Of a stretch of 64,000 nucleotides of DNA, positions 1-10,419 are shown in pieces. Source of the stretch: Dipteris shenzhenensis. Its lineage: Eukaryota; Polypodiophyta; Polypodiopsida; Gleicheniales. The stretch lies in assembly GCA_047967505.1 (NCBI GenBank), contig CM106538.1; one strand, given 5' to 3'. The notes below the pieces were generated by a model. That model saw nothing but the letters and a program-made list of their open reading frames with translations, was not told where the DNA came from and searched no databases. How positions within the stretch are numbered: the stretch's first letter is position 1; the number at the start of each line of letters is the position of its first letter. The position numbers and the translations under genes are program-made.

Positions 1-1788
1 TCTAACACTTTTGCAAATGTTTCGAGCTTTCATTGTCTTCTAAGCTCACGGCTTCAATGTTCTTGCATTTAGAGGCATTTTGAATGGAGAAAAATAGAAG
101 TAATATCAACATGGTAGACTTAAAAATATGGTTGGATCTTTTCTTTTGATTCTCTTTCTTTGATAGAATATTTTTGGATCCTTCCTTTAAGAATTAGGTG
201 ATCCATATTTATCTTTTATATTATTTTAGGATTGGACTTCTTGCATTTAGAAGCATTCGTAATGGAAGGATTAATATCTATTAAAAGGCATCAAGTGTAG
301 AAGCAACCTATTTTCTTCACCCTTGAGGCTTGTGAAGGAAGCAATTGCCTTCACATTTTCTAGCTTGAGCATAGTGGGATTAGCATTTTCAGGTGAGGAT
401 TGACACGAACTTGCCATCAAAGTAATGATGGAGTAGCATGGTCATTCCATCACATTTGAGGGGTAGAAGTAATGACTTGTAAGCCAATTATTATGTTTAT
501 GATAAAGCACTCATCACATGGTCTCCATTATTTGCATAAGAGTAGGGCGGGTGAATGTTGAGGATGGAGATGTGGTGTATAAGGTTCAACCTTAGATGAT
601 ATGTATGCCAATTGTAGCTCTCTTACTAGAATACTCAAACCTTTTTGCACGAGAGTTTGTGGTTAGATAGGATCACTTGATGTTAGAGTTGTTGGGACAT
701 GTTGGGACATGTTAATTCTTGACATGGATGTCAAGATTATGCCTACCTCTTTATTTTTCCCCTTTACTCGCCTTGCTTCCCCCAACCCACCCCACTCGCC
801 ACTTATCCCTTTCCCCCTTCCCAATGATAGCATGTCTAGTGCAAACAACTCTACAATGGAAAAATCCAACTCATAAGACTTTGCTCATGTAAAGCTTAAT
901 GTGAGTCCCACCAATATCCTTACATTATGTAGCTACAATCAGAGCAGCACTAATGGTAATGGCAACCCTTTGGTATCTTGCAAAAATTTAAGAAAAGGGA
1001 TGTATAATATTCGAATATTCGAAGAATGAACATAGATATTAAGAGAGGGGGTAGGGATAATAGATGTTGGAGGCACCAATATAAGCTTATATAGGGGTGT
1101 TTTTTATGCCCATATAAGGACCATATATAGGGGGTTTTCTTGAGGTCTATGCAAGCAAGTGATGTCCTTTATGAAGAATGAATGCCTCGGGCACCTTAGG
1201 AATGTTGAGCTCAGGAACTCCTTAATGTTCTTGTTTACAGCATTTTGTGTATATTAATTGTGTATGTTTCCAAGAAAATTATAATAATTATAGGGTCTTT
1301 AAAATAAAAAAATAAAAAATTATAATTACCTATACCTACCCACTTAGTGGCACGTATTAGAAAATTAGATAATATAAGGATACTAAAAATTCCCACCAGT
1401 CCACATAATAGCCCCCCAAAAAATACCACGTTTTCTCACGTGGTTCCTAAACCTACAAGGGAGTGGCCCACCCGAGAATTTGGAGTTGTCCCTTCACAAC
1501 GGAATGCTAGAAAGTGGTGAGAAGTTGGTTTGTAGATGCCAAGTTGGATCAAAAGATCTCTTGGAAGATCTACCTCTTAGATGATGTTGCTGGATTGCAC
1601 CCTATTTGTCATGGATTGTGGCATATTGTGAGGGTTGTGATAGTGCAGTATATGTGGAACATGAGAAACTTGATCTCCTTCAGGAAGAAGCATTGAGTTG
1701 TGATAGTGCAGTATATGTGGTCACCCTGGATTGGGGAACTTGAATATTCTGCCTTAGACCTAGAGTAGGGGCCTGAGACGGTCTCTTA
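1..1788. other. Gene-poor AT-rich sequence
   Basis: I see no supported gene, RNA gene or recognisable element here. Open frames are at most about 70 codons, lack domain-like composition and do not continue in any frame. The sequence is AT-rich intergenic or decayed repeat DNA like most of the first 51 kb. Confidence 0.6.
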
Positions 1789-1819
1789 GACTACAACATG
1801 TACAGCCAAGTGTATATTT
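1789..1819 (+). repeat. 31-nt dispersed repeat, copy 1
   Basis: A 31-nt string beginning GACTACAACATGTACAGCC is identical at 9617-9647. At that second place it runs directly into a 10-bp minisatellite; here it is followed by a direct repeat of TTTAATTCTTATAAAACAT. The identity over 31 nt shows that both are pieces of the same dispersed repeat; the family is unknown. Confidence 0.7.
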
Positions 1820-1922
1820 GCCACTTTAATTCTTATAAAACATACTTTAATTCTTATAAAACATTCACTATCAGACAGTCTCGCCATTAGGTGAAGAGTG
1901 GATAGAGGCTCTTCAAGGATAA

Positions 1923-2739
1923 TTTGCACATAGCCAAATCAATCGCAGCACCCAAACTGCCTTCAAGAGTGCAATGCTACTTTTAAATGATTCAAATGTG
2001 CGTCCTATCCTAGACCAGGTAGGTGTAGGACCATTGATTGAGTTGTTGCCTTGCCGCATTGACCTTCCTCAGACAATCAGCTCCATCCTCAACTACCACC
2101 AACATGCCCATCATTCCAATGTGTGGGATGTTGATCCAACTCAAGCAAGGGAAGTATTGGTCACGGAGGCTTCTGCAAAGGTTGTGTTTAACCTTAGCTG
2201 CGACATCACTGGCCCCTTCACGCAAATTAAAAAGGTCCATAATAAACTGAAAGATTTGGTATCCCCACACCCCTACTCCTCCAGCGGCATCAAATTCAAG
2301 TATATCATCGATCCCAGACTATAGAAGGTAGCCCATGCAACTGTGATGATCACCAAGTTAACATATGGGGATCATCATCGCTACATTGTCCCTAACATCC
2401 TTGCTAGATTTGCTCTCTTGAAGTATCAACTAGCCAAATGGGGGGATTTCTTTAGCAAGCAAATTGATACAATCTGTAAGAACCATGGGCACAAAATTGG
2501 CAGCACCATGCTTCTTACATTGTACATTTATCAACTATTGAATTGGGAGCTTCCAACACTAGAGTCGGAAGTTGTTACATGAGTCTTTTGAAGTTGGCCA
2601 GCTGCTCGTCACTAGTTGATAAGGGGGAAGGAGATTTGGCGATGTTGGAACTCCAACTGTTGTTGAGATTCGACGGCACTCCTCCTTGTGAGCACGTAGA
2701 TGAGTTGGGAGTGGACAACATCCCATCCTTTATTTAGCA
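1923..2739 (+). pseudogene. Unrecognised coding remnant with amber codon
   Basis: One frame stays open from about 1923 to 2582 apart from a single TAG at 2322-2324. The frames before and after the stop are the same (methionine codons at 1974 and 2343 differ by 369 nt). A second frame is open from 2543 to 2737, which suggests a later frameshift. The reading has ordinary protein composition, with segments such as ILARFALLKYQLAKWG and LTLYIYQLLNWELP, but I recognise no domain. It could be a decayed transposon ORF or a host pseudogene. It sits alone between unremarkable sequence. I infer a broken gene and claim no function. Confidence 0.35.
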
Positions 2740-3317
2740 AGTCATCCCATTAGACCTTTGGCACTTTTTCCAATGGGTGCATTTGGGGCTTATCAATTTT
2801 ACTTTCGGGTTTTCAACTCTATTAATGCCATATGTCCCATGGAGAGTGAGATGAGGGGTGTCCTTAAATAGTACTTGGGGGGTGGCAAGAGTCTTACATT
2901 CCTTGTGTCCTCTTGTATAAGTATGGGCAAGTGTCCTTATGACACAAGCGAAGGTGATTGTAGGTACTCACCCAAGGACCACCTTATGTGGTTTGGGAAT
3001 TGACATACAAATCTAGTCTCATGTGCTTCTCAAGGAGATCAAGCCATGTAATGGAACTTAATTACGTGAAAAGCCATGGTTGCAAGTTTGTATTAATCTA
3101 GAGTTGATACGTAGAGGACATTGTAAGTGCAAAATTTAAACTTGTTATGTGGGTTGAGAGTTGATGGGTGATAACTGGTAATTGGGGAAATTGAAATGGG
3201 TGATAGCTAGGTTCCAAAAGGTCATGCTACGGGTTATAGTTGGGTAAGTTAAGACAAAAACCAGGGCTTACACACCACATTCTTAGGCCCATGTTTTCGT
3301 GTGTGAAAAAAACAAAT

Positions 3318-3356
<39 letters not shown>

Positions 3357-4379
3357 ACCCAACTTCACAAAACAAAAACATTACCTCTCAAATACTTAAT
3401 ACGTACTTACAGATATGTACAAAACTTTTGCAAGCTATACCAATGCAAGTCATGTGTATAGGATGCACAAGATTAGGTATATGATTCATACCAGGTATAA
3501 AAATCCATGTAGACAAACATTCTTACAGGAATAGAAAGGTTGCGAGTATTGAAGGAGCTCCACTCACATGCATCCATCCACAAAAAAGATACATTAGAGT
3601 ATAAAACCTTTAATTGTGGGACTATAGGCTTCGATGCAAAGCTCCACTTGTCATCGATGTCACAATACTTACTAACCCTCACAAATTCTCAAAGTTATAT
3701 TACTTGAAAATAAGATTTGTAAAAGTTAGTTCAATATGCAAATCAAAGCTCGAATTGAACCTTTTCTAGTGTCAAATTGAGGTCAAATCATAGGTACTAT
3801 AATGAAAATTGAGACAGGGCATTATCCGTAGCCAGGCCTCATGGATAAAAGTATTAGTTCTTAGATTGGTAGCTCACACAAACCATGGAATCATATTGAA
3901 GGACTAGTATAAGACAATGAACCTTATCAAATCGTCAACAATTGGAATGATTCGCTTCAAAGTTGGGTGACGTCAAGACCATTGTTGATTTTCTTTCTTG
4001 ATGTAAAGTAATTGTGTGATTTGTTTGCCTGTATCGGCAAGTCATGGGAAACGTGGGCTCTAGCACTTATAGTCATAATATGCCTCCACATGTGTTAACC
4101 GATTATTGGTTAACATGCAGATATAACTATATTATGGCAAATCGGCAATTAAACGGCATTGACACATGGAAATATTTAAAGATATCGCTCAGTCCCGTGT
4201 AAAATACGTAGAAAGACCGACCATGCATAGCGATACTAGTGTAAATATCTCCTTTCAGTTGTTCCCAATATTAGGAATAGTCTACGCTCGCCAACCCCCC
4301 CTAATTGTATAATGTGGGGAGTCTAGAGAGGACTAGTGGAGTTATATAAAGATTAGGGCAAGTTTAGGGTTAAACCTCC
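2740..4379. other. No gene seen; simple repeat at 3321-3353
   Basis: Nothing here reads as a gene. A (TG)16 microsatellite lies at about 3321-3353 and accounts for the Cys-Val-rich short frames there. A small inverted repeat built on GTTAAC lies at about 4097-4117. The rest is AT-rich unannotated sequence. Confidence 0.55.
3321..3353. repeat. (TG)n microsatellite
   Basis: Uninterrupted TG dinucleotides for about 33 nt, seen directly. Confidence 0.95.
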
Positions 4380-4656
4380 CTTCAAAAGGAGGTAGATGTA
4401 TATAAGGGCTAATTTTCCATTGAGCCCTCATTCTTCTAATACAGATTTTGGTGAGCACTTGCTCCTTGCCTCCTTCCTTGTCTATTCTGTGAGAGAGTGA
4501 GTGAGAGAGTTGATGCATCCATTGCTCCCTTCATCCCCACGTTTTCCCCACACTTCTCTTGCTCCACCACTCGGGAGCTCGTTCTCCTCTTCCTTCCCCT
4601 CCCCTTCTTCCTCACCCTCCCCTTCTCTTGTGGGTTGAGAACATGGTATTGCAAGT
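4380..4656 (+). mobile_element. Candidate copia LTR end and primer-binding site
   Basis: A TATA-like GTATATAAGGGC at about 4397 is followed by a GAGCCCTCATTCTTC stretch typical of retrotransposon R/U5 starts. At about 4637-4655 the text reads GAGAACA then TGGTATTGCAAG. Plant copia LTRs usually end in ACA followed by a primer site complementary to initiator Met tRNA (TGGTATCAGAGC); the first six bases match and later ones have drifted. I infer a 5' LTR end plus degraded primer site on the plus strand. The LTR start was not found. Confidence 0.4.
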
Positions 4657-4756
4657 GTCCAAGAGGGAGGTGGGTGACACACTCTCCCTTGGGTTGAGCT
4701 TACTCTTGCCTTGCTTCCTCCCACAAATTTTTAAAATATAATTTAGAAAACAATTT

Positions 4757-4849
4757 GTAAGAAAAGGGGACACACATTGTAGTCTTCCTGAAACTCCTCA
4801 ACACTTGTGTCTTATGCTCACTATCTCTCCACCTCCTCCTCCTCTTTTA
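4757..4849. repeat. 93-bp dispersed repeat, copy 1
   Basis: This stretch, starting GTAAGAAAAGGGGACACACA and ending in CCTCTTTTA, recurs in inverted orientation at 33693-33785 with scattered mismatches, just beyond the 3' end of copia element C. The purine run GAAAAGGGGA resembles a polypurine tract, so this may be the 3' border of an LTR family, but no LTR pair was found. Confidence 0.65.
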
Positions 4850-4879
4850 ACAAGTACTACCCCCTTAGCTAACCTATGG

Positions 4880-5520
4880 ATGGGCAATCCATGTCAATCA
4901 AATGAAAATAGGAGAAGCATTAGAAGTAGATGGGTACAATCAAGAAGGAGGGTACAAGTATACTCAACAAGAAGACAAGTATGCTCTATAACAAGCATAT
5001 CATGTTCATCATCACGAGGATGGTCCTCCTATTCCAATGAATTTATAGCCTCAATCTAGACCATGATATATCAACAACATGACCAAGATATTTTCTATTA
5101 ATAGTATAATGCCAAGGACTACACCATATTGGAGAGTGTCCTATAAAAAATACAAGGTAGCTAGCCCATGCTCACAAAACCCAACTTTTGCAACCCTTAT
5201 GTCAAGATTATGGAAGTGAGCCCTCGTACAAGGATTGTCCCTTACAAAAACCTATCAAAAAAGCACCTAGTCCTAAAATTACGAGATTGAACCTCTGAGG
5301 TATTTAGCAAGGGGATATTTTACAAGTCCCCCTTACTATAGTCATCTTATTGCAAGCCAGATCTAGAACGGAGGACAACCAATAAGTCCAAACTAAAGAA
5401 GACAAAATTTTGAGAATTCCACAAAGAAATACAAGAATAATGCAAAGGGGAAAGACACACTGATCATACAAATTGAATTTGACAAAAGGAACTACTTGGT
5501 GGCTGCAAGGTAAGGGTGCT
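4880..5520 (+). pseudogene. Degenerate gag-like coding remnant (tentative)
   Basis: Plus-strand frames between about 4905 and 5520 read as protein-like text rich in Tyr, Gln and Lys, for example GYNQEGGYKYTQQEDKYAL and later CQDYGSEPSYKDCPL, broken by several stops and frame changes. The position, a few hundred bases after a candidate copia primer site, fits a decayed gag. No zinc knuckle or other firm motif is intact, so this is low-confidence inference from context and composition. Confidence 0.25.
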
Positions 5521-5639
5521 TAGTTTTGTCCCACTCGGGTAGAATGGGACACCTTGGGACATCCCAAATACAATGAAATGGAGGGACGGGCAATAGCTTG
5601 ATCTAGGAATTTTCTTCAATCATTTTGTGACATGTGTAC

Positions 5640-7085
5640 TCAATCCTAGGCTCGATTTTCCACTTGAGGTGCTAACATGGACATCCACCTCATACCTCGA
5701 TCCATGTATTCATGTACACATGGCATCCATGGTGGCATCCAAGGTGGACTCCAGTACCTTGATCGAGGTATGACATGTACTACCACCTCATACCTCGATC
5801 GAGATATCATGTGCATGGTGGAATCCATAGTGGCATCCAAGGTACTCGAGCTACCTATGACATGGACTACCAATCATATCTCGATCGAGCTATGAGGTGG
5901 AGAAAGGGTTCAAGCTGGCATCCTATCTGGATCATGGAGCATTTGATGTGCATGCCATACCAATGTGCATAGCAATAATATCAACCTATGTTTTAGTAGC
6001 AATTTGAATCAACTTTGAATACCTTGATTGAGATCCTAATATGACTCAATTTGGGCTTAAAATATTACTCAATGAAGGCTTAGATATAGCACAAATATTG
6101 ACCAAATTGATACTTCAATTGAGGTATGAAGATGAGACCTACTAGTCATTAATCTATGGCTTTAGCATAGGCTAATATGTCCAAAATGAACACACATACC
6201 TCATGTATGAAAATTTGATTTTATAAGGATTATACATGGCAAAAATATTGTCCAAGCTAGATACCTTGATTGAGGTATGGAAATGAGACAGTTTAGGCAT
6301 TAGTTTAAGTATTTGACATAGGCTAATATGTCCAAAATGAACACACATAGCCCATGTATGAATAATTAAGTGTCTAAGGCTTAGATATGGCACAAATATT
6401 TGGCCAATTTCCATACCTCAATCAAGGTATGGAAATGAGACATTTTAGGCATTAATTGAAGGCTTTGGCATAGGCTAATATGTCCAAAATGAGCACACAA
6501 AGTCATGTTAAAGTGTCTAAGGCTTAGAGATAGCACCAATATTGGCCAATTTCCATACCTCAATTGAGGTATGGAAATGAGACATTTTTTGCATTACTTT
6601 CACACTTTGGCATAGGCCAATATGTCCAAAATGGACACACATATATGTCACATATGAATAATTAATTGTTTAAGGCTTAGACATAGGAAATATATTGGCC
6701 AATTTCCATACCTCAATTGAGGTATGGAAATGAGACTTTATTTCTCCACAATCTACAACCTCCTAGACTATCCCCCACCATCTAATTGATGCATCATGTA
6801 CTCGTAATTTGCCCCCCTCTTTTGAGCTAGTCTTTGGGACATTCATTGAGCTCTAATTAGTCATTTCCAAAATACATCCATTTAGGACCTTGATCAAGGT
6901 ATGCAAAGGCATGAGAAATTTTTTATTCAAATGCTGACACACATAGTCCATGTGTATAAAAAATTGAGTAATCTTTCCCCCTCTTTTGAGCTAGTATTTA
7001 GGACATGCATGAAGCTCTAATTAATCATGTCCAAAATACATCGACCAAGGTATCCACAAGAGTGAGAAAATAATTGATAAAAATG
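5640..7085. repeat. Satellite-like array with repeated AT-rich palindromes
   Basis: The motif ATACCTCAATTGAGGTAT and variants (CGATCG, TTGATTGAGG, TTGATCAAGG) recurs throughout. At 6549-6578 and 6702-6731 it forms perfect 30-bp palindromes; at 6407-6436 a near-perfect one. From about 6050 to 6740 these palindromes sit in tandem units of about 142-153 bp that share text such as GGCTAATATGTCCAAAATG. Short open frames here are by-products of the tandem units. Confidence 0.8.
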
Positions 7086-7303
7086 TTCACATACACATAG
7101 TACATGTCTAATGTAATGTGAGGTGGTGATGTGGTGGCATGCTTCGTGATATGGAGCATGTGCATGTGAATATGCTTGATATGGGAAAAGGTGTGTTGCA
7201 TGTACACATGGCAACTCACTCTCATGAGGTGGAACTCCATGGTGGATCAATAGATGACATGGATTTGTTGATGTGGCATTTGGGAATGATGTGGAACTAA
7301 CAT

Positions 7304-8002
7304 TCAGTTGATGGTGGGTGAGGTGGCAATGAGTGAGTTGCACAATGAAAAAAGTTGTACCAAGTTGGTTGATGCTAACTGAGTACCAAACTTCATCCTA
7401 ATAGCCAAAAAAGAACATCTCAGCCCTTCTCTGAATTGTGTTGAGGTGCCCACATCTGCATTGTCCTGGACTCGAGAACCGGAAAAGATAGGATTACCAT
7501 AGTAATCCATTGCCGGACTAAGGCCGAATTGTGGTATGCCACCTAAACGTGAGGAGTGTATGGCCGTGTTCATTGCAGCATACTCATTAAACGGATGCTG
7601 GCCATAAAATCTTTCTCCGATGGTTCCAAAAGGATTCTCGAAGTAGGAACTACTACTCACTTGGCCTTGAAATTGGGGTAGTGGTGGCACCCTCCCATCC
7701 CTCCATTGTGAGGGTAGCCCTTGAGTGATGGGTTGAAATCTTACCCCTCCCATGTGTTGGGAGGCTTCTGACACCTGCATGGGGACATCCTCGCTTGATT
7801 CATTAGCCATTGAGTAATCAGAGGTCGAGTCCCACGGGTCAAAAATAATAAAATTTTTGCCGGTTCCAGATGTAGCACTTGAGCTGACGGTTGGTGCACT
7901 AAGATCAGATCCTGATTTTTCGCTAGGTGCAAGACTAGTCCCTTGTTGGCTAATCCCTGCGAGGACTCTACCTGACCGCAAGTGCATGAGGTTTTTTAAC
8001 AC
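7304..8002 (-). pseudogene. 5' part of Ty3/gypsy-like gag, truncated
   Basis: A 232-codon minus-strand frame starts at 8002 with MLKNLMHLRSGRV and continues as a Ser-, Gly- and Pro-rich, low-complexity N-terminal region. LRSGR-type starts are common in plant Ty3/gypsy gag proteins (family knowledge). It lies about 1.35 kb downstream, on the same strand, of a tRNA-Asp-type primer-binding site at 9352-9371, as expected for a retrotransposon leader followed by gag. No capsid core, zinc knuckle, protease or polymerase follows: at about 7300-7400 the sequence passes into unrelated AT-rich repeat DNA, so the element is cut off inside gag. A host gene is unlikely given the primer site. Confidence 0.5.
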
Positions 8003-9351
8003 CCCTGTGACGTGGATCAGGTCAACAATTAATGTGGTGCAGTTGACTTTTCAGAAGCCTTCAAGGTCAAATTCAAACTTATGTGGGACTATGTCAGGAC
8101 ACTGTCTGGAAGATAACACAGGCTAAGGGATCTCTGCGCGCAGAAGTTTTATCTCTGCGCGTAGAGATTGAAATAGCTATTTTTCACTCTGCGAGTTTCT
8201 TCAAGGCTTTTTACAGGCTTCTGGTGTCTGACAGTTTTTCACTATGCAAGAACTTCTGCGCGTAGAAGTAAGAACTTCTGCGAGTAGAAGGTGTTTTTCA
8301 CAATTTTGAGTTTTTACCAATTCCAGACCTATTTTTAGTGAATTTTATCACTTAGCAATTTTCCACTATGGGGGCACTTCTGCGAGCAGAAGTTGACTCT
8401 TGCTGATTTTGCTCCCCAGTCAGGTCAAACAGATATATGAGTGTTTCCAGAGATTTTTGAAATTTTGGGTTGTTTTCATTATGGGAATTAACCTCTGCGA
8501 GCTACTGAAATGGAGGGATTTGGTTCAGAATCTGACCAGGCCCCCATACAAAAAGATGATCAGCAGTAACTAGAGGGCCCTGCTGACACTTCAAATTCCA
8601 AAAGTTTGGCAGAAAGATCTCTGCGCGCAGAGGTTCGAAGGTCAGGCTGATACCTCAGGCTAACTTCTGCGAGTTGACTTTTGGTCACGTAGAAGTCAGG
8701 AGATTCAAGGCACACCAGGTGCACCGAAATCCAGGCTGGCAAACATTAAATGTATGTCAGATTTGCCAGGTGTTAGCCGAAAATCCGGGGTAGAGATTCT
8801 GTCAGGTTTGACCAAAAGTCAACGCAGAGATTCCCGGTCAGATCTCTCCGTGCATAAGTTAACTTCTGCGAGCTTGTCTGACTTCTGCGTGCTAGTTTCC
8901 GTCGACTGGTTTTTGGCCAAACAGAGAGTGTTTTTGTTGTTTTTTCGTGCAAATGATGCCTAAATCTGCTTGATTACTGCCTATTCTACCTTCCTATCAC
9001 TAATTTCAACCAAAAAACATACTCTAACCCACTAATTCTTGAGAAAATGAAGTTTCCTAGACCAAAAACAGTCCTAGAACAAAAGTGACGAAACTCATCA
9101 CCTACCTCCAAATCCTCTTGTTTGTTTGGTGTGCTTGGTGAATGTAATGTACTAGGTGGGTACTTCCTTTCCTCCCCTAGCTCCAATTCCTCCAAGCTTT
9201 TGAAATTTTGCTTCCCTAAATCACAAAAACAAGAAACTCATGCTCATACTTCCTCTCTACCAAAATACTAAGTTTTGAGTTTAGGACCCAAAAACCTAGT
9301 AGCTAATGGCATTACAATGCTAGAGAAAGAGAAGACAAAGCTCACAAGCAT
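8003..9351 (-). mobile_element. Ty3/gypsy-like leader with repeated palindromes
   Basis: The stretch between primer site and gag has no open frame of note. It carries a series of short palindromes around CTTCTGCGCGNAGAAG: at 8131-8146, 8153-8166, 8252-8269, 8275-8290, 8376-8393 and 8619-8632, with half-motifs at about 8493, 8663, 8863 and 8881. Each could fold as a hairpin with a GCGCGC or GCGAG tip in the RNA. Multiple self-complementary hairpins in a leader suggest a packaging or dimerisation role, which is inference. Confidence 0.55.
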
Positions 9352-9371
9352 CATCCCCGGCAGCGGCGCCA
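9352..9371 (-). other. tRNA-Asp-type retrotransposon primer-binding site
   Basis: Read on the minus strand the 20 nt are TGGCGCCGCTGCCGGGGATG, one mismatch from the usual plant Ty3/gypsy primer site TGGCGCCGTTGCCGGGGA, complementary to the 3' end of tRNA-Asp. This fixes the direction (minus) and family class of the surrounding element. Confidence 0.85.
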
Positions 9372-9616
9372 ATTTTAAGGCTAAAAACTAAGAGAAGAGA
9401 GGAGTGGAAGAAGACAACCTCTACCTCACCTCTTACCTCAAGAGATCCAAACCTTTGTCATCAGTTTACATATAAAGCATCTCCTTTAATTATCACTTCC
9501 ATACAACTAATATAAGGATCTATAAAGATATATATTACTCACTATTAGTTTGTGAGTATTGGTTCCAAAGAAAGCCTATTAGTTATATATTACAAGTTAG
9601 GTATTATTTAGAAAAT
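9372..9616 (-). mobile_element. Partial LTR of the gypsy-like element
   Basis: Directly upstream (minus-strand sense) of the primer site, so by position the 3' portion of the 5' LTR. It is AT-rich with TATATATT near 9528 and 9580. Canonical TG/CA ends are not evident and no partner LTR exists in the window. The element's outer part seems lost at about 9616, where a dispersed repeat and minisatellite begin. Confidence 0.4.
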
Positions 9617-9800
9617 GACTACAACATGTACAGCCAAGTGTATATTTCCCACCGTTTCTCACCGTTTCTCACCGTTTCCCACCGTTTCTCACCGTTTCCC
9701 ACCGTTTCTCACCGTTTCTCACCGTCTCCCACCGTTTCCGACCGTCTCCCACCGTTTCCCACCGTCTCCCACCATCTCCCACCGTTTCCCCGTCTCACCG
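9617..9800. repeat. 31-nt repeat copy 2 plus 10-bp minisatellite
   Basis: 9617-9647 repeats 1789-1819 exactly. From 9648 to about 9800 a 10-bp unit, YCACCGTYTC, is repeated about 15 times with C/T variation. The same unit appears at 36673-36728. The Pro/Ser/Arg-rich frames across it are repeat artefacts. Confidence 0.85.
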
Positions 9801-9884
9801 TTTTCCCCAAGAATTAAAAGATCGAGGCATTCTGCTATCATACCTCCATTCTTTTTTTTGGGTGGTGTGTGTGTGGTGGTGCTT

Positions 9885-10195
9885 GAAGTCTCTACATCTT
9901 GTCAGAGGCTCTAAATCCTATTAGAGGCTCTAAACCTTGTTGAAGGCTCTAAATCCTTGTTAGAGGCTCTAAATCTTGTTAGAGGCTCTAAACCCTTTTT
10001 AGAGGCTCTAAATCCTATTAGAGACTCTAACCCCTTGTTGGAGGCTCTAAACCCATGTTAGAGGCTCTAAATCGTGTTAGGAGGCTCTAAACCCTTTTTA
10101 GAGGTTCTAAATCTTGTTAGAGGCTCTAAATCCCGTTCAGGCTCTAAACCCTTGCTAGAGGCTCTAAACCTTTTTAGAGCTCTAAACCTTGTTAT
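9885..10195. repeat. About 20-bp minisatellite (AGAGGCTCTAAA core)
   Basis: AGAGGCTCTAAA followed by a variable CCTTGTT-like segment repeats roughly 14 times at 18-25-bp spacing. The core GAGGCTC is nearly palindromic. It abuts the truncated 5' end of copia element A after a short spacer and may mark the breakpoint that removed that element's LTR. Confidence 0.8.
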
Positions 10196-10419
10196 GCCTA
10201 CATGAATCTGGTTATTTTGCATATGTTTTCACCCCTTTCCTCTATATTTATGCCTCTAAACGCCTCTAACGCACTGAACGTCTCTTAAGCACCGTACGCC
10301 CCTAACGAACGTAACACCTCAAATGAAGATTTTTTCTGTTCCGTACTTGCCTCGAATGCCTCCAAAAACGTATGAATGGAATGCCTCTAACAACCATGGC
10401 ACTAGCTTTACAAGTTTGT

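Noticed and set aside
3240-3484. Cys-Val repeat peptides
   Set aside because: Translation of the (TG)n microsatellite.
8131-8893. CRISPR-like array of palindromic repeats
   Set aside because: Motifs are irregularly spaced, variable and in a plant retrotransposon leader; no regular spacers or cas-like genes.
9626-9914. Ser/Pro/Arg repeat protein
   Set aside because: Translation of the 10-bp minisatellite.
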